A stretch of DNA of 64,000 nucleotides, taken from assembly GCF_000002995.4 (NCBI RefSeq), contig NW_025062476.1, positions 124,001 through 188,000 on the forward strand, written 5' to 3'. Every line of letters begins with the position of its first letter. The first letter of the stretch is position 1. The notes under the pieces were generated by a model that saw nothing but the letters and a program-made list of their open reading frames with translations, had not been told where the DNA came from and did not search any database. The stretch comes from Brugia malayi (Eukaryota; Nematoda; Chromadorea; Rhabditida; Onchocercidae). The position numbers and the translations under genes are program-made. This document shows, piece by piece, positions 21,556 through 34,900 of the stretch.

Positions 21556-24500
21556 TCAGTGATCGACAGCACCACTAGAGTGAGGCAAATTGAAAATTGT
21601 TCGCGGCCAGGACAGGGCAGTATCATCCGTAGCAGGCGTTTCACTTTCTCTCGTTTCCAATTTTTCATCAACCTGCTGCAAAGACATTGTGTATACGTAG
21701 TATTTGAATTAGAAATGAATTTTTTTTAAATTAAACCAACCAACATCAATGAAACTAATAAGCAAATGAGCAAAGACCAAACATATCAGAATTTGAAATG
21801 AAAATTTATGAAACAATCAATGTACATTACCATGCTTCGATGATCTGCGACCAGAAATTTCGCTCGAACTTTCTTCATTGTTAACATTCCTTTCACCAAA
21901 CGTCTCCAATTTCTCAAAGCCCTTTCTTTCCGTCTCTGAAAAGAATGTCTTGTTTAAAAGGAACAAAATTCTTTGAATTTAATAAATAAACTTGTTTCAC
22001 CTTCTCAGCTGCAGTTTGTTTTTTTTCGTGAAATTGTTTCCATGCTTCACGTAACACCATTTCATGCTTTTTCAAAACGATGCAACCATCAAGGCTGCAA
22101 AATTGTAAAAAAAATACAAAAAAATTGTTTTATTATGTGGTGATAAAATTTAAGTCCGAAAAAAAAATCGATTGAATAACTGAATGCAATTTACATTCAT
22201 CCAATACTAACATAGGATGATTTCCCCCTTTATGAAATTCCCAGCCGACTACTGCAGGTACGCAATCAATATCAAGCTGCCGAGAAATAGCAGCAAGTCC
22301 ATTTAGTCGCAGATGAACACAATCTTCCGGTACCATACTACTTTTGTAAACATATAAATTACCAAATTCATTTCGCGGTATACGCCCCTAAAACATATTC
22401 CTTGGGTTTAACAAATTGTGAGAAACAGCAGTTCGTAAACTTATTTCGCATGCAAACAGTAAAAAAAATCAAATTCTTCACGTTGACGACTTTAGGTGGC
22501 ACATATGGTTCAGTTTGCCAATACCCATATAGCTCTAAGGACCGTGATTCTCTCATTTCTGATGCCGCACGATTATTCATTCTTCCCTTCACGATTTTAT
22601 ATGGCTTTTCACCGGCCTATAAGTTGCTTTTGTACAAGCACGCGTAAAAAAAGTATAACATCATTTACTTGTTTAGTATTTATCATTAAAAAAAAAAAAC
22701 CAAACAACAAGTGGCTTTATTTCGAAAGAAATTTTTATGATAACTAAAGCATACCTTAACCATACGTGCATGTTTCATCCAATTCAGTGCGCCGTCGAGA
22801 TGAAACAGAGAACTTCGCGGAAAAATATCAATACCTCGAATTCGTCCAATAGGAGCCTGATCTTCCGGGTAAATCGCCTCATATTTCAGAATGTCTTTCT
22901 TCAATACATACCTAAAGTAGAAGATTTCAGTGATGAAAAAAATCTATGGAAATCATCTTACAGTGGATGATTTTTGTATTCGGCAACCGTTGCTGGCTTT
23001 GGCTTTAAGAGGAGTTCATTGTATATTGCAATATCTTCAATGCGTTCACGTTTCCGGTTCTTGCTCTGATATATCTACAAATAAATTAGAAAAGTCAACA
23101 ACCACAGAAAATCAAAAGGTCCGTACGAAATACAGCCAAGCTTAGCTAACCTTTAATGTATCAGTCCACCACGAAGCATCAACTCGAAGTCGTCGCGTTT
23201 CAGCTGATAGGAATTTTGAAGCATAACGAGCTGTTACGTCACGCATACCCATATCTGTACTAGTCATGTAATTCGTCTAGCATGAAAAGAATAGAGAATA
23301 ATTACTAATAACAGGGAACTTACTATTATCGATGCAAACAACATAATGCATTGGTACAGTGGCATTCGTTTCCAAGCTTTCAGGCATATCGACAGTTCCG
23401 CACCACGGATCCATACCTAAATAAAATACAAATTGATACTTGACCAAAAGAAAGGGAAACATGAGAACATGAATGAATTCCACAAAAATCACTTGAACAC
23501 CGAGATAATGAACTGATTTTGAAAAATCATAGCTGAAGTTTCTCAATTAGCAAAGTCAACAAGACCAGTCCAACGAAGGAACTATATCTCAGTGGAGATA
23601 TTGCATTTGTTCATATCATGTTAAATTACTATTTATGAGGATCATCCGCCTAAACCTAGATTGATAGAAATGATTCATTTGCAACGTTTTGACATATAGG
23701 GCACCGCACATATATGTATGGTTTACATACAAGTTATGCAAATTAAATACGCAAATTCAGAAGGAAACGCACAAATCCATCGAGCATTATTATGATCCCA
23801 ATATTCTACCCAGTAATTCCTTCTCGAATCCATCTTGTTTTTACTGGTTGATGCGGTATGTTCGGAATTATTTTTTTCAATTCTTTTCGACTTCTTTATA
23901 TATGGTTTTTTCGTTTCTTGATACTTTTTAACACTACTTTGTTCGCTGCAGTCATCTGTATTTATTTGCACCTTCTTCGTTACTTCATATAGTTTCTCTT
24001 CCCATACTACTGAATTGTCGTCGTTATTGATATTCTTTTCAGCAAACGTTTCAGTATGCTCAGAATGCAACATGCTCACTGTCTAAACAACATGTTATGC
24101 TTCATGAATATTTGTACTGATATACGGATGAAAATATAATATGTTTTCATCAAGTAATTTTTCCAGAATCACTTAACTGTCATTATTTTAACTGAGTTAT
24201 CTCACTGCTACTTTTAATGAATACTGGAAATATAATTAGCTATCTGACATACCACTTTCTGTTTTATAGGCTGGCATGAGAGACACAATCGGGTGCACTG
24301 CTTCAACGATAAAAGACACAAAAACAACAGCTGAAAGAATAAAAATGTGGAGAAATGGTTCATACGAGTTATAACATAATTATCACCTATAACCTCTCGT
24401 TATTTATGAAAAGCTTACCGATGCTAAATCTTTATCGTCTTCGTAGGCACGTTCGCCAATCAGATCTTCTAGTCTTTTTATCTAAATTTAAAACTTAATT

Positions 24501-25608
24501 AATATGAAATATTGAGGAAAACATTAAACAGACTTCAGCGATTCAATAACTTAATTTATTGATAAAGCAGATATTAAAACAACAGGTAAATAAACATTGC
24601 CTGAGAATCGCAAAAGCCATCTCTGGAGATGTATTTCTTTTTAGTAAATTGGAACATTGATCGAAACCATTTCATGAATCTTTCTGCTATTGCCACATCG
24701 AATTCATGTTTCGCTGCGGTTATATAACCTTCTGGTATCAACGATAAACACAGCGATGTTAACGCCTCATGTCGTGTTAAGGCGCGTGCCCAGATGCGCA
24801 AGTGTGCAATATAACAGAGAAGATGCATCTGAATTTAATCAAAGAAGTTTTGCAAGCAAGAACATCTCAAATGTCATCAATCCTAGAAAATATTTCAGTT
24901 TAGATAGATACAATCCTTTGGAAGATTGGCAAAAGTAGGCAGCTATATATTATATTCTCACATTTCACTAAAGTGATTCGAATTATAGTCATTTAAGCAA
25001 AACCTGCAGGCGTTTTTTTAAGAGACAATTTTGCTCTTTACATTCTCAATGAAACATCCTAATCTTTGACTGCTAACCTTATGACAATTAATTTGTCGTT
25101 CACGAATTTTACGATTGACCTGCTGTCTAATAAATTTCATCCACTTGCTCTCCTCCTTTTCGACAGGTTTCGAAACTCCAACTGTAACTTCAATCGTACC
25201 ATCAGGATCTGCTTCATAATTAGTTTGGTCAATAAAATCAACTTCTTCCCATTCATCCTCCGAAACATTTGAATTAGTAGTGGCATCCGAACTAATACTA
25301 ACTTTACGTTTCCGCGTATTCTCTTTCTTGCACGCTTTGACAGCACCTTCTTTACATTTCGAATTTCCTTAAAAAAATGACTTGATTTAAAGTTCTTGAA
25401 AAGTTATTGAGTCTTTATAGCAGTGCTGTCGCAACCTGTTCTGTTCTGTTCAACTTGCAATAGTTTTACCTTGTTTCAAATTGAAATGGTCCCTGTTCTC
25501 CACGCTAACGTTCACTTTCTTCCTGCATCCTTTTACGGTTGTCACTTTTGATTTCCGTTCCAGTTTTCTACTTTTACGCTTCCTAACACTTCCCATTCTA
25601 CAGGACAT
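21556..25608 (-). CDS. XPC: XPC/Rad4 DNA damage recognition protein
   Basis: Initiates global-genome nucleotide excision repair by binding distorted DNA. Fifteen exons: 25470-25608, 25078-25367, 24601-24828, 24419-24481, 24253-24330, 23773-24082, 23324-23416, 23151-23254, 22962-23074, 22755-22911, 22482-22616, 22212-22387, 22001-22094, 21831-21935 and 21556-21675; 734 residues, all phases consistent. After a basic/acidic N terminus comes the Rad4 transglutaminase-like fold (CHKMHLLC, SLIPEGY, RRNYWVEYWD, WICMDPWCG, RDVTARY, RVDASWW), then BHD1-3 (YKNHPLYVLKKDILKYEAIY, LYGYWQTEPYVPP, GRIPRNEFGN, LDIDCVPAVVGWEFH, RALRNWRRLVKGM). It is shorter than the human protein (940) because the disordered linkers are reduced. 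The intron after 24601 has a GC donor. Same strand as ALKBH1 and PCNA. Confidence 0.95.
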
Positions 25609-26344
25609 GCTCTGATTTCACACAGCACTTTCTACCATCTATTCCATGCATTCGCCAATTACATTTCCACTTGCTGAGAACGAAGTATCACATTTGAGAG
25701 AGTGTCTTCAGTGTTAAATTGAACATTCCTAAGAGCACCCATAGTGCCTACCGCACTCTCAGACCCGGAGAACCATCCCTCATCTCGAATAGGACACAAC
25801 TAATCCTCCTCCTGCTTCAGTAAACTTCGTACACACTAGTGGTTCGTCATCCAGGAGCTGCCGTCGTTGAGGAAGTCAGTCGGTGTGGATGGTTTGAGGA
25901 GGGCAGATGTGTTTCCGGAGTGTTGAACAGACGAGACCGGAAATGAGGACATCCTGAATTTGCGACCACCCAAAGAATATCACATGACTGCGAGGTATGT
26001 GAGACATCATTTCTATTTGTTATAGGTTGTGTGTCGTGTATCAGTTTTAAATGACGTCACCTTTATTCAGCAATTAAGGCACTACATTAATATCACACAA
26101 ACAAAAAATGTACCATGGGACTTGCTGGCACAGATGATGACGAAAACAGTTACAGAAAGTATGATAGACATAATTTCTGAAATTATGAATATTGATTAGA
26201 AGAATTAAAGTGGCTAGTGAGTTTCCAAGAGATTGGAGAATTTCCGGAACTTGAAAAGGACAAAATTCTCCTTACTTTACTTCTTAAGAAGGGATTCCCT
26301 TCCAAGTCCTGTTAACTGCAAGTTGCTGATGAATAAAAAGTTAT
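25609..26344. other. XPC upstream / Ig gene downstream spacer
   Basis: About 0.7 kb. 25620-25900 is less AT-rich than its surroundings and lies just 5' of XPC, so promoter or 5' untranslated sequence is likely, but no specific element is recognisable. No coding signal. Confidence 0.4.
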
Positions 26345-28367
26345 TCAGTCGAAGCACAAATTCAACGACTGTTCGTTTTGACCTTCGCTGTTCTTCACCA
26401 CACACTTGTACCTATGACATGAACGATATTGTTTCATTTATCTAACTTGTTTGTCCGATAAATCACATCAATGATGGTCATTATTCAGAATATTATTATT
26501 TGCCAAAATTTATCGATGAGGATGGTTTACTTGATCAAAATTCACTGACTGGTCGATTTTCATTTCAATTAATTCGTAAAATCACCATGAATTACTAAAA
26601 TTATGACCCAAAAATGTCTCACTTGGCCTGGTCCTCCTTCACTGGACCGTGTATTTCCAATAAAAACTGAAAGCCCTCTTTATCTTTATCGTCTTTTTTT
26701 GCGACTATCTTTATTCGATCCGTCGCTTTCAGTGGTTTATCATCCTTAAAAAATGAACCTGTAGACTAGGAATGATAATAAATAAATTACTCCTTTGATA
26801 GCGAGTAAGGCAAAAGCACATTAGGTATATGATATTCCGTCCCATTCTTATTAAACTACTTCATTTTTGACTTTTTCTTTAATGAATTTAGAAAGCCCAG
26901 AGATCCTTGAATTTTCATGTCCACTCTTGGTCTTGGAATAAAGATATGATACCTTGAACCATTCAGCTGTCATATCCAGATGTGATTTTGCTCGAACCTT
27001 AATTACAATAATATTACCACCATCACGCTGTACTATATGAGGCTTATCATGAAATTCTGGTGCATCTGCAAAGAAATAAGTGTCTTATAGTAATCGCTTT
27101 CATTATAAAATTTAACTAATCTATTGATGATTTCGCTTGGTAATACCGTAGATCTTGCCAACAGTGTACTCCAGTTATCACACTGTTGCACATAATATAT
27201 TATCAGTCCATTACCAAATTATCGTTGCTTTCATTACTGGAGCATGTGGGCAAAAAAATAGAATTATTGGTGCGAATGATGTAAAATGTGTTATAATAAT
27301 ATCTGGAGTATTGGTAGGATAAATTATGTGAAATTTAATTACCATTCCAAGATGCTAATTTCCAGCTACTAATTTGATAACTATTCTAACCGATACTTAA
27401 TTCCTGACAATAACTTGCTATAAATATGCCCATAAATATCGAGGAAAAAAAAATATAACTGATGAACAGTTAGATACAAATCAATAAAGCATCACTTACT
27501 TCCAGCTTTCACAGTAAATGTAGCACTATTTTCGCCATCGCTGCTGTAGAATTTCGCCTTATATGAACCCGCCAATTCCTTATCGAAATTCTTGATAAAG
27601 AAAAAGAAAACATCAATATGGGTAGATATTTACATTTTCAAATGGGTAAACAACTTAACTGCAGTTCCTAAGAAAGCGGTGCAGTATCAAGTTGCTTAAG
27701 TTGTTTACGAAGATGAATGCATGCTGTGCTGAGTTCCACTGATCAGCCTCAGCAAGCACTCATTTTGAAACATTACAGCAATGCAAGTATGAACTAACAC
27801 ACAAACAGTATTTTTATAATGACATTATTTTGCAACAGAAGCAACAATAATGCTTGAGTAATTATGCTAATAGCCGCTGCTTTAAGTGTCCAAAAATTGA
27901 AAGAACTTGCAGCAAATTTCATTTCCAGGTGAACCGATAACCGCAATTAATCATATTAATTTGTAATTTTAATAATTTGGTATTCCGGACAGCTTCTATT
28001 ACAGATTGATTAACATTGATTACCAAAACCGCATCACCACTGATGTCAAAATAGTCAATTTTACTTAACCCGTGGAACGAAGACTTCCTCACCTTAATTT
28101 CACATCTTAACAAAGTTTTCTTTTCGCCTTCATCGTGTTCTGAGAAGACGTATGTTTTAGTTGGCTCAATTTCTTTCTCGCCCAAAAACCACTTTGTCTT
28201 TTCAGGCAAAAGACCTACAAGCAAATGAATAAATGAAGGAAGTAAGACACTATAACCGAAATGAGTAAAAAGCAGCACTAACCGGATGCGATCACTTCTA
28301 AAAAGACACTGTTTGTTGCGCTGTCCTGTACAATCTTCGGTTCCCCATGTATTACTGGCGGCGCCAT
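26345..28367 (-). CDS. two-Ig-domain (I-set) intracellular protein
   Basis: Six exons: 28283-28367, 28093-28214, 27500-27590, 26953-27065, 26623-26744 and 26345-26411; 199 residues, phases consistent throughout. Two Ig I-set folds cover nearly the whole protein. Ig1 runs from MAPPVIHGEPKIVQDS through TKWFLGEKEI to ELAGSYKAKF; Ig2 from APEFHDKPHIVQRDGGN through MTAEWFKDDKPL to AKYKCVVKNSEGQN. Each domain has the core Trp, but the usual disulfide cysteine pair is incomplete, and there is no signal peptide or membrane segment. That points to a cytoplasmic, muscle-type Ig protein like the domains of twitchin or UNC-89. It is far too short to be one of those giants. I cannot assign an orthologue name. 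Confidence 0.85.
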
Positions 28368-30213
28368 TCCGGTGCAACCTGCAAATATCCTGTCACTAAT
28401 TTAACTTCGTACATTCGTCATGAGTGGAGTGGAGAGAGACAATTTCCTGAGATGATCGAGAAGTCAAGAAATGAAGGCTACTGTTGCCTCTGAAGGAGTA
28501 GGCGTACTCTCGACACTGCCAACATTGCAATTTCAACAAGTTTTTTCTAGGATGAGGGAAGTCAACAACTGACTCTGATGACAGCTACTTCTACCATCTC
28601 CTCCTTTAGAACCCACCCATCAGCATTCACCAATCCAAAACTAACTGAAACCTAAGCCACAACACAGCACTCCCCCTTCCACACACACATACGAAACCAC
28701 ATCCGTAGCCACATCTGTCCCGCGACCACATCATCTCTACTCTGATCTTTACTTCAACTCATTCTCTTGCAGTTGGCTCACGCCACAAAGGTAGGAGAAG
28801 CGTACGGAAGATGTTCGATCACCTATCGCATAGACTGACGCAAGTAAGCCAGGTGCAGATGTCTGTGCCTAGCTTTCTGCGGAACCATTTTTCTGCTACT
28901 TACCCGGTCCTTTCCAACTTGACAATTGCGAGAAAAGCTCTCCTTAGGGCAATCCACTCACTCTCATTATAATTGCTACGTCTACTCTGTTCAATAAATG
29001 ATGTTAGTCGAAGACAGAAGTGCTCCACAGTGATTACCTTAGCATGCAATGAGTAGAATTCAAATTCACATCCAAATTGTCTTTGATCTGTAAAACAAGA
29101 TAGCAGGAAATGGTACTGTTGATAACTGCTGGGTAGTAAGTCTAGAGCACTGTGTTTATCTGTCCTGTATTGTCATGTAAGCCACGGTAAGCACAACTAA
29201 TTATCTTATAATTATTGCTCGGTATCCACCAAGCAGTGCTCTGGCAATCGAATCGAAAAGTCAATTCGTTTCTCTGTGATCTGTGACCATTACCAAAGAG
29301 TTATAATGCTATGAAGAACAGAATTACCCCTCAATCCATCTATACTTTCGACTGATTCGGAGATAATTTATAACAGATAGTACTACAGACATATACTAGC
29401 TGCACACACACACACACACACACATGCACATGCACAGACACTTCTTGCATGCACGCACGGGAATTTAATGGATTTGGGGAAGCGATGGTAGCAGCGGGTG
29501 GATGAATGGATTTCGTTGGGAACGGACTAAGCAGACGTGCGGGAGAAGAAGGATGAGTCATCTCTCTTTAAGAACAGCTGCGATGGCTAATGTTTTTACT
29601 GCTTGTTATCATCACAAATCGAAAACTTTCAAACCTTACTTTTTCTTTTGTTGGGAAACTAAGGACAGATTAGAAAGGCAGAGAGACAGAAGTAATCAAA
29701 TGACAGAGATGGGAAGATAAAGCCCGGAGGAAAAGTATAAGTGGTTGTTAAATTCTCGACTAATTATACGAAAGCACAAGACTACCACCCCTCATATAAG
29801 AAGCTGTCATCGTGTATGTGAAAGGGATTTCTCTCCACATACAATCATAATCGCCCATTCACTTGGACGAGTACCGTTTCAGTCTTCATTTGACGTCACC
29901 GAAGATTGATTCCATTTCCGACGACATCATGAATCCCTTTATGATCTTTTACATTCTGCAGTAAGATAACCTCACGCATGAATAACTGCTTTCAGTTCAA
30001 TGTAAAAAATGAATTAACACAAGTCTGTGTATTTCTAAGCCAATTCTTCCAAAAAGATGCGCCCGAATGCATTATTTGACATGACGTGAGATGTCAGGAA
30101 AAGGACATTAGTGTTGTAGCGATTGCCTCCCGGATCATCGTTCATTTCAGGATTTGTAATGTCTTATTTGAAAACAACATCTAATGTAGACTTATTTATT
30201 AAATCATGTAAAT
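28368..30213. other. intergenic, with CA microsatellite
   Basis: About 1.8 kb upstream of the Ig gene. (CA)11 at 29403-29424, then alternating TGCACA. Short frames only; nothing with coherent splice sites. Confidence 0.4.
29403..29424. repeat. (CA)11 microsatellite
   Basis: Perfect CA dinucleotide run followed by TGCACATGCACA. Confidence 0.95.
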
Positions 30214-30419
30214 TTAAATAAAACAGAACAAGTCCATCAATAGGCCGACACAACGTGAAATGACAGTGGCCATTAGAACGACAAGGACACTTCTAGTCAG
30301 AGTTATATTGTACATTGCTGAAAATGAGTGAATTTTAACATTCGTTGAGAATGGATGGATAATTGTTAGAGTTGAGAGTGATACAAGTAATACAAGTAAG
30401 CAACCACCTCGCTGCGCTT

Positions 30420-31400
30420 GCACGTGAGATATGAATATAAACAGTTCGGTGAGTATTCTGTACGACCATAGTAAATGTAAATGCCATATAACCGACAGGA
30501 CAGCAAACACGTTTCCTGAGAAACATATGAAATATTATATTAACTCATTTCGTTCCCGACATAATCACGCCAGTCAGAAGTTATGCTCGTCCTTTAAATA
30601 AGTATGTTTCCACGACTTTCTACATTTCTTCAACTAGGAATAACCTACTAGCGAATACACTGGTCATCATCACCTGCACATTGGTCAAAGAAAGCTTTAA
30701 ACACATGAAAAAGCGCCAACTGTGATGCAACAAACCATAGGATCCAATGCAAAATGTCTGCAATGTTTTGTTGACGGAAAATGTTGCGGAAATTTGAAGA
30801 GACATTAGTGCCAACACAATCACAAATGATGCCATTTCCAACAAACTTTGCAACAAACATTCGTAAAACTCCCATTCCAAATCATAGGCGTTCTCGTCAC
30901 CAGACATTATCCGCCATCTTATCCATTTGCTATAGGCATTGCATAGCATAAAAATAATGCACAGCTTGTGACAGTACTGCAAGTAAAGCTCTATGCAATG
31001 GTGACACAGGATGGACAGCTGTACCAGTGGCTGTGCTGCGATGCACACTGTCAGCTTAGAATTATTTCTTGCAATCGTTTCAATTTCTTTACAAAGAAGC
31101 TCTGGAGAAACCCGACATTGCTACAGTTTACATCTTTGCACGTCAAAGCGCAGACCGATGACACAGCATGCAGTGTAATGTCGGCCTCACGTCCTCAATT
31201 CACTCACTCACTCATTCGTATTTGCATTCTGAAAAGCGTAAAGGATACGCGGTTGTTGCCGGTATTCATCAGGAAGTGTCGATACGCTTCAATATACTGC
31301 AGCATGAGGTCAATTATTACCAGCACAATGTCATATTCGATATATGCGTCCACAGCTCTGCCGCAGTTAGACTGAAACTGAACAGAAGGTCACCAGCACA
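30420..31400 (-). CDS. possible multi-pass membrane protein, exons unresolved
   Basis: Three minus-strand pieces can be joined in phase. One is about 31048-30890, from HCIELYLQYCHKLCIIFM to NAYDLEW. A second, 30766-30674, contains DILHWILWFVASQLALFHVF. A third, from about 30507 downward, contains NVFAVLSVIWHLHLLWSYRI. Junctions: GA|GTTTTACG to TTGCAG, and GCAG|GTGATG to TTTCTCAG. A fourth piece near 31360-31215 (EYDIVLVIIDLMLQYIEAY) may be 5' to them. The pieces are hydrophobic and Trp/His-rich, suggesting several membrane spans, perhaps a receptor-like protein. Start, end and family are unknown. Antisense frames on the plus strand are also open here, so it may be noncoding. Confidence 0.3.
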
Positions 31401-31925
31401 TCTGCTACTGTCAGAGAGGTCATCTGCTACAGCACTACCCTAATTAACGCTTAAACTCATCCGGTTAATATCGAAGCTAATATGCACTTGCAAAGTGAAT
31501 CACTGGGCAACATACACATGGCGTGAGTCGGATACCATTATCACTGTACTTTAGGAAAAGACTGGATGACGGGTGACAACAATTGATGCAAATGTACTCA
31601 TCCACCATTCCTCTTGTGCCTTCCACTTCGTTCCTGAAACTTATACACGTCATTTCACTGACTCAAAATTTAGACTGCACGCTCGGAATGAACACTCCAC
31701 AGGCGGATATGAAAAGGGATAAAAGAACTTGAAGCAATTCAGGTTTTTCTGCTGCTGGAAATGAGGTTTAGATTCCGGAAGGGTCGACGGGAAGGGAGGA
31801 GCAAGGACGGACCGTTGCATTTTGTCACAGTATGGTTTCGACCACGTGCAAAGAGTCGCAAGCCTTCCGGTGGAGTCGGATAATTTTAATGATATCTGGA
31901 AGGGACCAGGGCTTGTCACCACTGA

Positions 31926-34900
31926 ATGATGGCGGAACACTGGCGACATGTGTGGCAGAGCAGTGAAGTTCTCGGTAAGTTGTCCTTGTATAACTATTTC
32001 CTTGCGTCTTTCAGTCTTTCACTCACTCATTCTCTCCCTCGCTTCGGTTGTGACATCTCCAGTTTATGGTTCAAGAACACCTGCGAATTTATAATAATCT
32101 TAAATTATATGTAAACTGACAGTGATCCTTTCTTATTGATGCGTTGTTTGCTTCTCTGTATAACTTGTTTTCTACTTGTCCTCGATCCCATCCTGAAATG
32201 CTCTTTTTCGAGACATTAAAAAATAAAACCTAATGAGCTTCTTCCGTCTCACAATATCTATTTAAAATCTATTTAAATATCTATTTAAATTGAAGCAAAA
32301 TTGTTGAACAGTTACAGTCCGAATAAGGATGCTGCCCTAGTAATTATTAACCTCTTCTCATAAGAAATAATCAATTCAATCTTGACAATATCACTTGTCG
32401 AAGAAATGATCTAATTATGTCTAGCAGTATGTAGCTCGGAACTTGTTCCATTGGTTTCCGTTACTTTTTCTGCAAAAAAGAAAGTACCGAGAATATATTA
32501 TTCCATAGACGAAAAAGTAAGCCGGTTATGGAATGCTTTATATTTGTACGCGATCTTCACTTCCTTTATTCGCTTAAATTTACAAAGAAAAATTCTGAAG
32601 AAGAGCGTTTTTAATTTGCTTCTCGAATGCAATTATTTTCTTAATCTGAAATGTGAAGGTGGAATGGTTTTTTCTGCTCTTCTGGTCTTCCTTTTATTGA
32701 CAGTTTTCTCGGGTTTCGATTTAATTGTTGGACAAACTTAAAACAGCATGTCAATTCGATAATTTTGCTCTTGACTTCTTATAAATGGCATGCATTCTCC
32801 ATTGTTTGGACCTAGTACACAAGATAGCAATTTTTTAATCTTTAGCTTGTAAATGTGCTCCAGAAAACTTGGAAAGTGCAAAATTTTCTTCGTTAGTCCT
32901 TGCATCTTTTCGATTAGTAATATTTATGAGAGTATGTTCTTTATTCGGAAACTAATAAATGTCCAAAAATTTTCGGGTTGTTGGTTATTTTGTTAGTTTG
33001 CGAAAAAAACAACAGTGAAAAAACAAGAAATGGTATACATAATGGACTTTGAATCCAAATATGTTTTCTTGAACAAAATCCTTAAGGTTTTTTCTTTGGC
33101 GTTGTCACCGGAACTAAGTATGAAATATTATCGAAGAATTTTTACAAGAAATATAATCAGTGCTCGCTGTATATAACATAAAACCAATGATGCAGGTGAC
33201 TATATCTCTGCACATCATTATCTATTCGAAGGATGTACAGTTCTTGAATTGGGCGCCGGTTGCACTGGAATACCGGGATTAGTTGCTGCGAAATGTGGAG
33301 CCAAATTGGTTATTTTTACAGATCATCCCGAAAGTGAAGAGGTGATCATCTTTATAACGTGTTTTTAATGATTTGTATTTGGATATGGCAATTAATAAAA
33401 TGCCCTGTTTATGGACAGCAGTGCTTGTTGCCTGTTGTTATCCGGAAATTGCCTAGAAATCGAAGAAGTAAGGAGCAGGCATCTTGTCCTCGATATCTGT
33501 ATTCAAAACACAAAACTTCCATTTGTTGCCTCTATTAACGAAAAGATCCTTATTCATTTGTTATTTTAGGCCTTCAAAATCTTGAAACAAAACTGTGTTG
33601 TGAATAACCTTGACGAGAATTGTTTCTTAATAAAGGTAAGCAACTTTATATAATAGAAAATGATTAATGCTATTGAATTGTTTCATTTGTTGGCAGGTCA
33701 TACTACCTTTAGTTTATCAATGTTCAAATAATTTTCGATAGGAAAATGACCAGATTAAAAAATTCTTTTGCTAACATTGACAGAATTAATTTAGATGGTG
33801 TACTCTGTATTTTCTAATTTCGTGGTATTTATCGAGTAGATAGATTGTCTTGTTCTTGTCTTTATTTCCTCAAGTTTTTTTTTTTAAATATTGTAACTTA
33901 TTTATGTGCATATGAATTGTTAAGTTTTGTTTTCTAGGATTTAGACTGGAATGGTTCAGACCTTAATCAGGTTATGGATGATGTTCTTGTGTTGCATTAC
34001 ATTTTAGCAGCAGATGTTTTCTACGATATTACAGTGTTTGAACCGTTTGTGCATACTGTTGCATTATTATTACAGCTGTATCCCAAAGCGACATGCATAT
34101 TTGCTTATGAAGAGAGGAAGTATCGTTATTACATTTTTCTTTCTTAATTTAGCTTTTAATTTATGCCTTCTTGTGATAGCTCTTTTTTTGTAATATTCTT
34201 TCTTTATTTTTCAATAAATTTTTGCAACGCACCTTTTTTCTTTTTTTTTTACCTTCTTAAAATTATTTCTTTGCTTTGCAATATGAACTTCACCGAAATA
34301 AATCCATCACAGATTATTTCCAATTTTTACTTTCCAGCTGTAATCTATTTTTTGGACTAAAATCTTTTCATTCAGTTTAGGTATAACTGATCTTTCTTTC
34401 TGTTATCATAAGACCAAGGTGTACACTTTCATCAGCTCTATTTCATGTAGTCATCATGACCTTTCCATCTTATTCTGTCCAGTTGCGAAACATTTAGAAA
34501 GATTTTGCTGTCAGCGAGCTTTCAAGTTAAAGTCTAACCTGTGTGGTTTGATGTAATTTATACCGACAAGAAAGTAAAACTAATAGCCTTCAAATATAAA
34601 TTTTCATTTTTCTTATTAAGCTTTCGTTGTTAATTCCTATAATGAATGTCCTTTAAATTTGTAATATTATTTAACTGATTTATTGAGCATTATTCATCCG
34701 TTTTTTTTTTTCTTTGTTCCGAATACTATTTCATAGCAAAAGCTTTAATATTGAAAGATCTCCCTTCACTTTTTATCTGTTACATTTCTGAATAGGAGAA
34801 AATAATGGATAATCATCCATTTTTAGTGGAAATCAAGAACAAAAGTATCAGTCATGGTTGAAGAAATCATGAAGAATGAAGTAGTTATTAATCGTTCGAT

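Noticed and set aside
32451..32741. 96-codon plus-strand ORF in METTL23 intron 1 as the true N terminus
   Set aside because: The first exon at 31926-31974 joins in phase and supplies the VW block expected of the family; the intronic frame does not.
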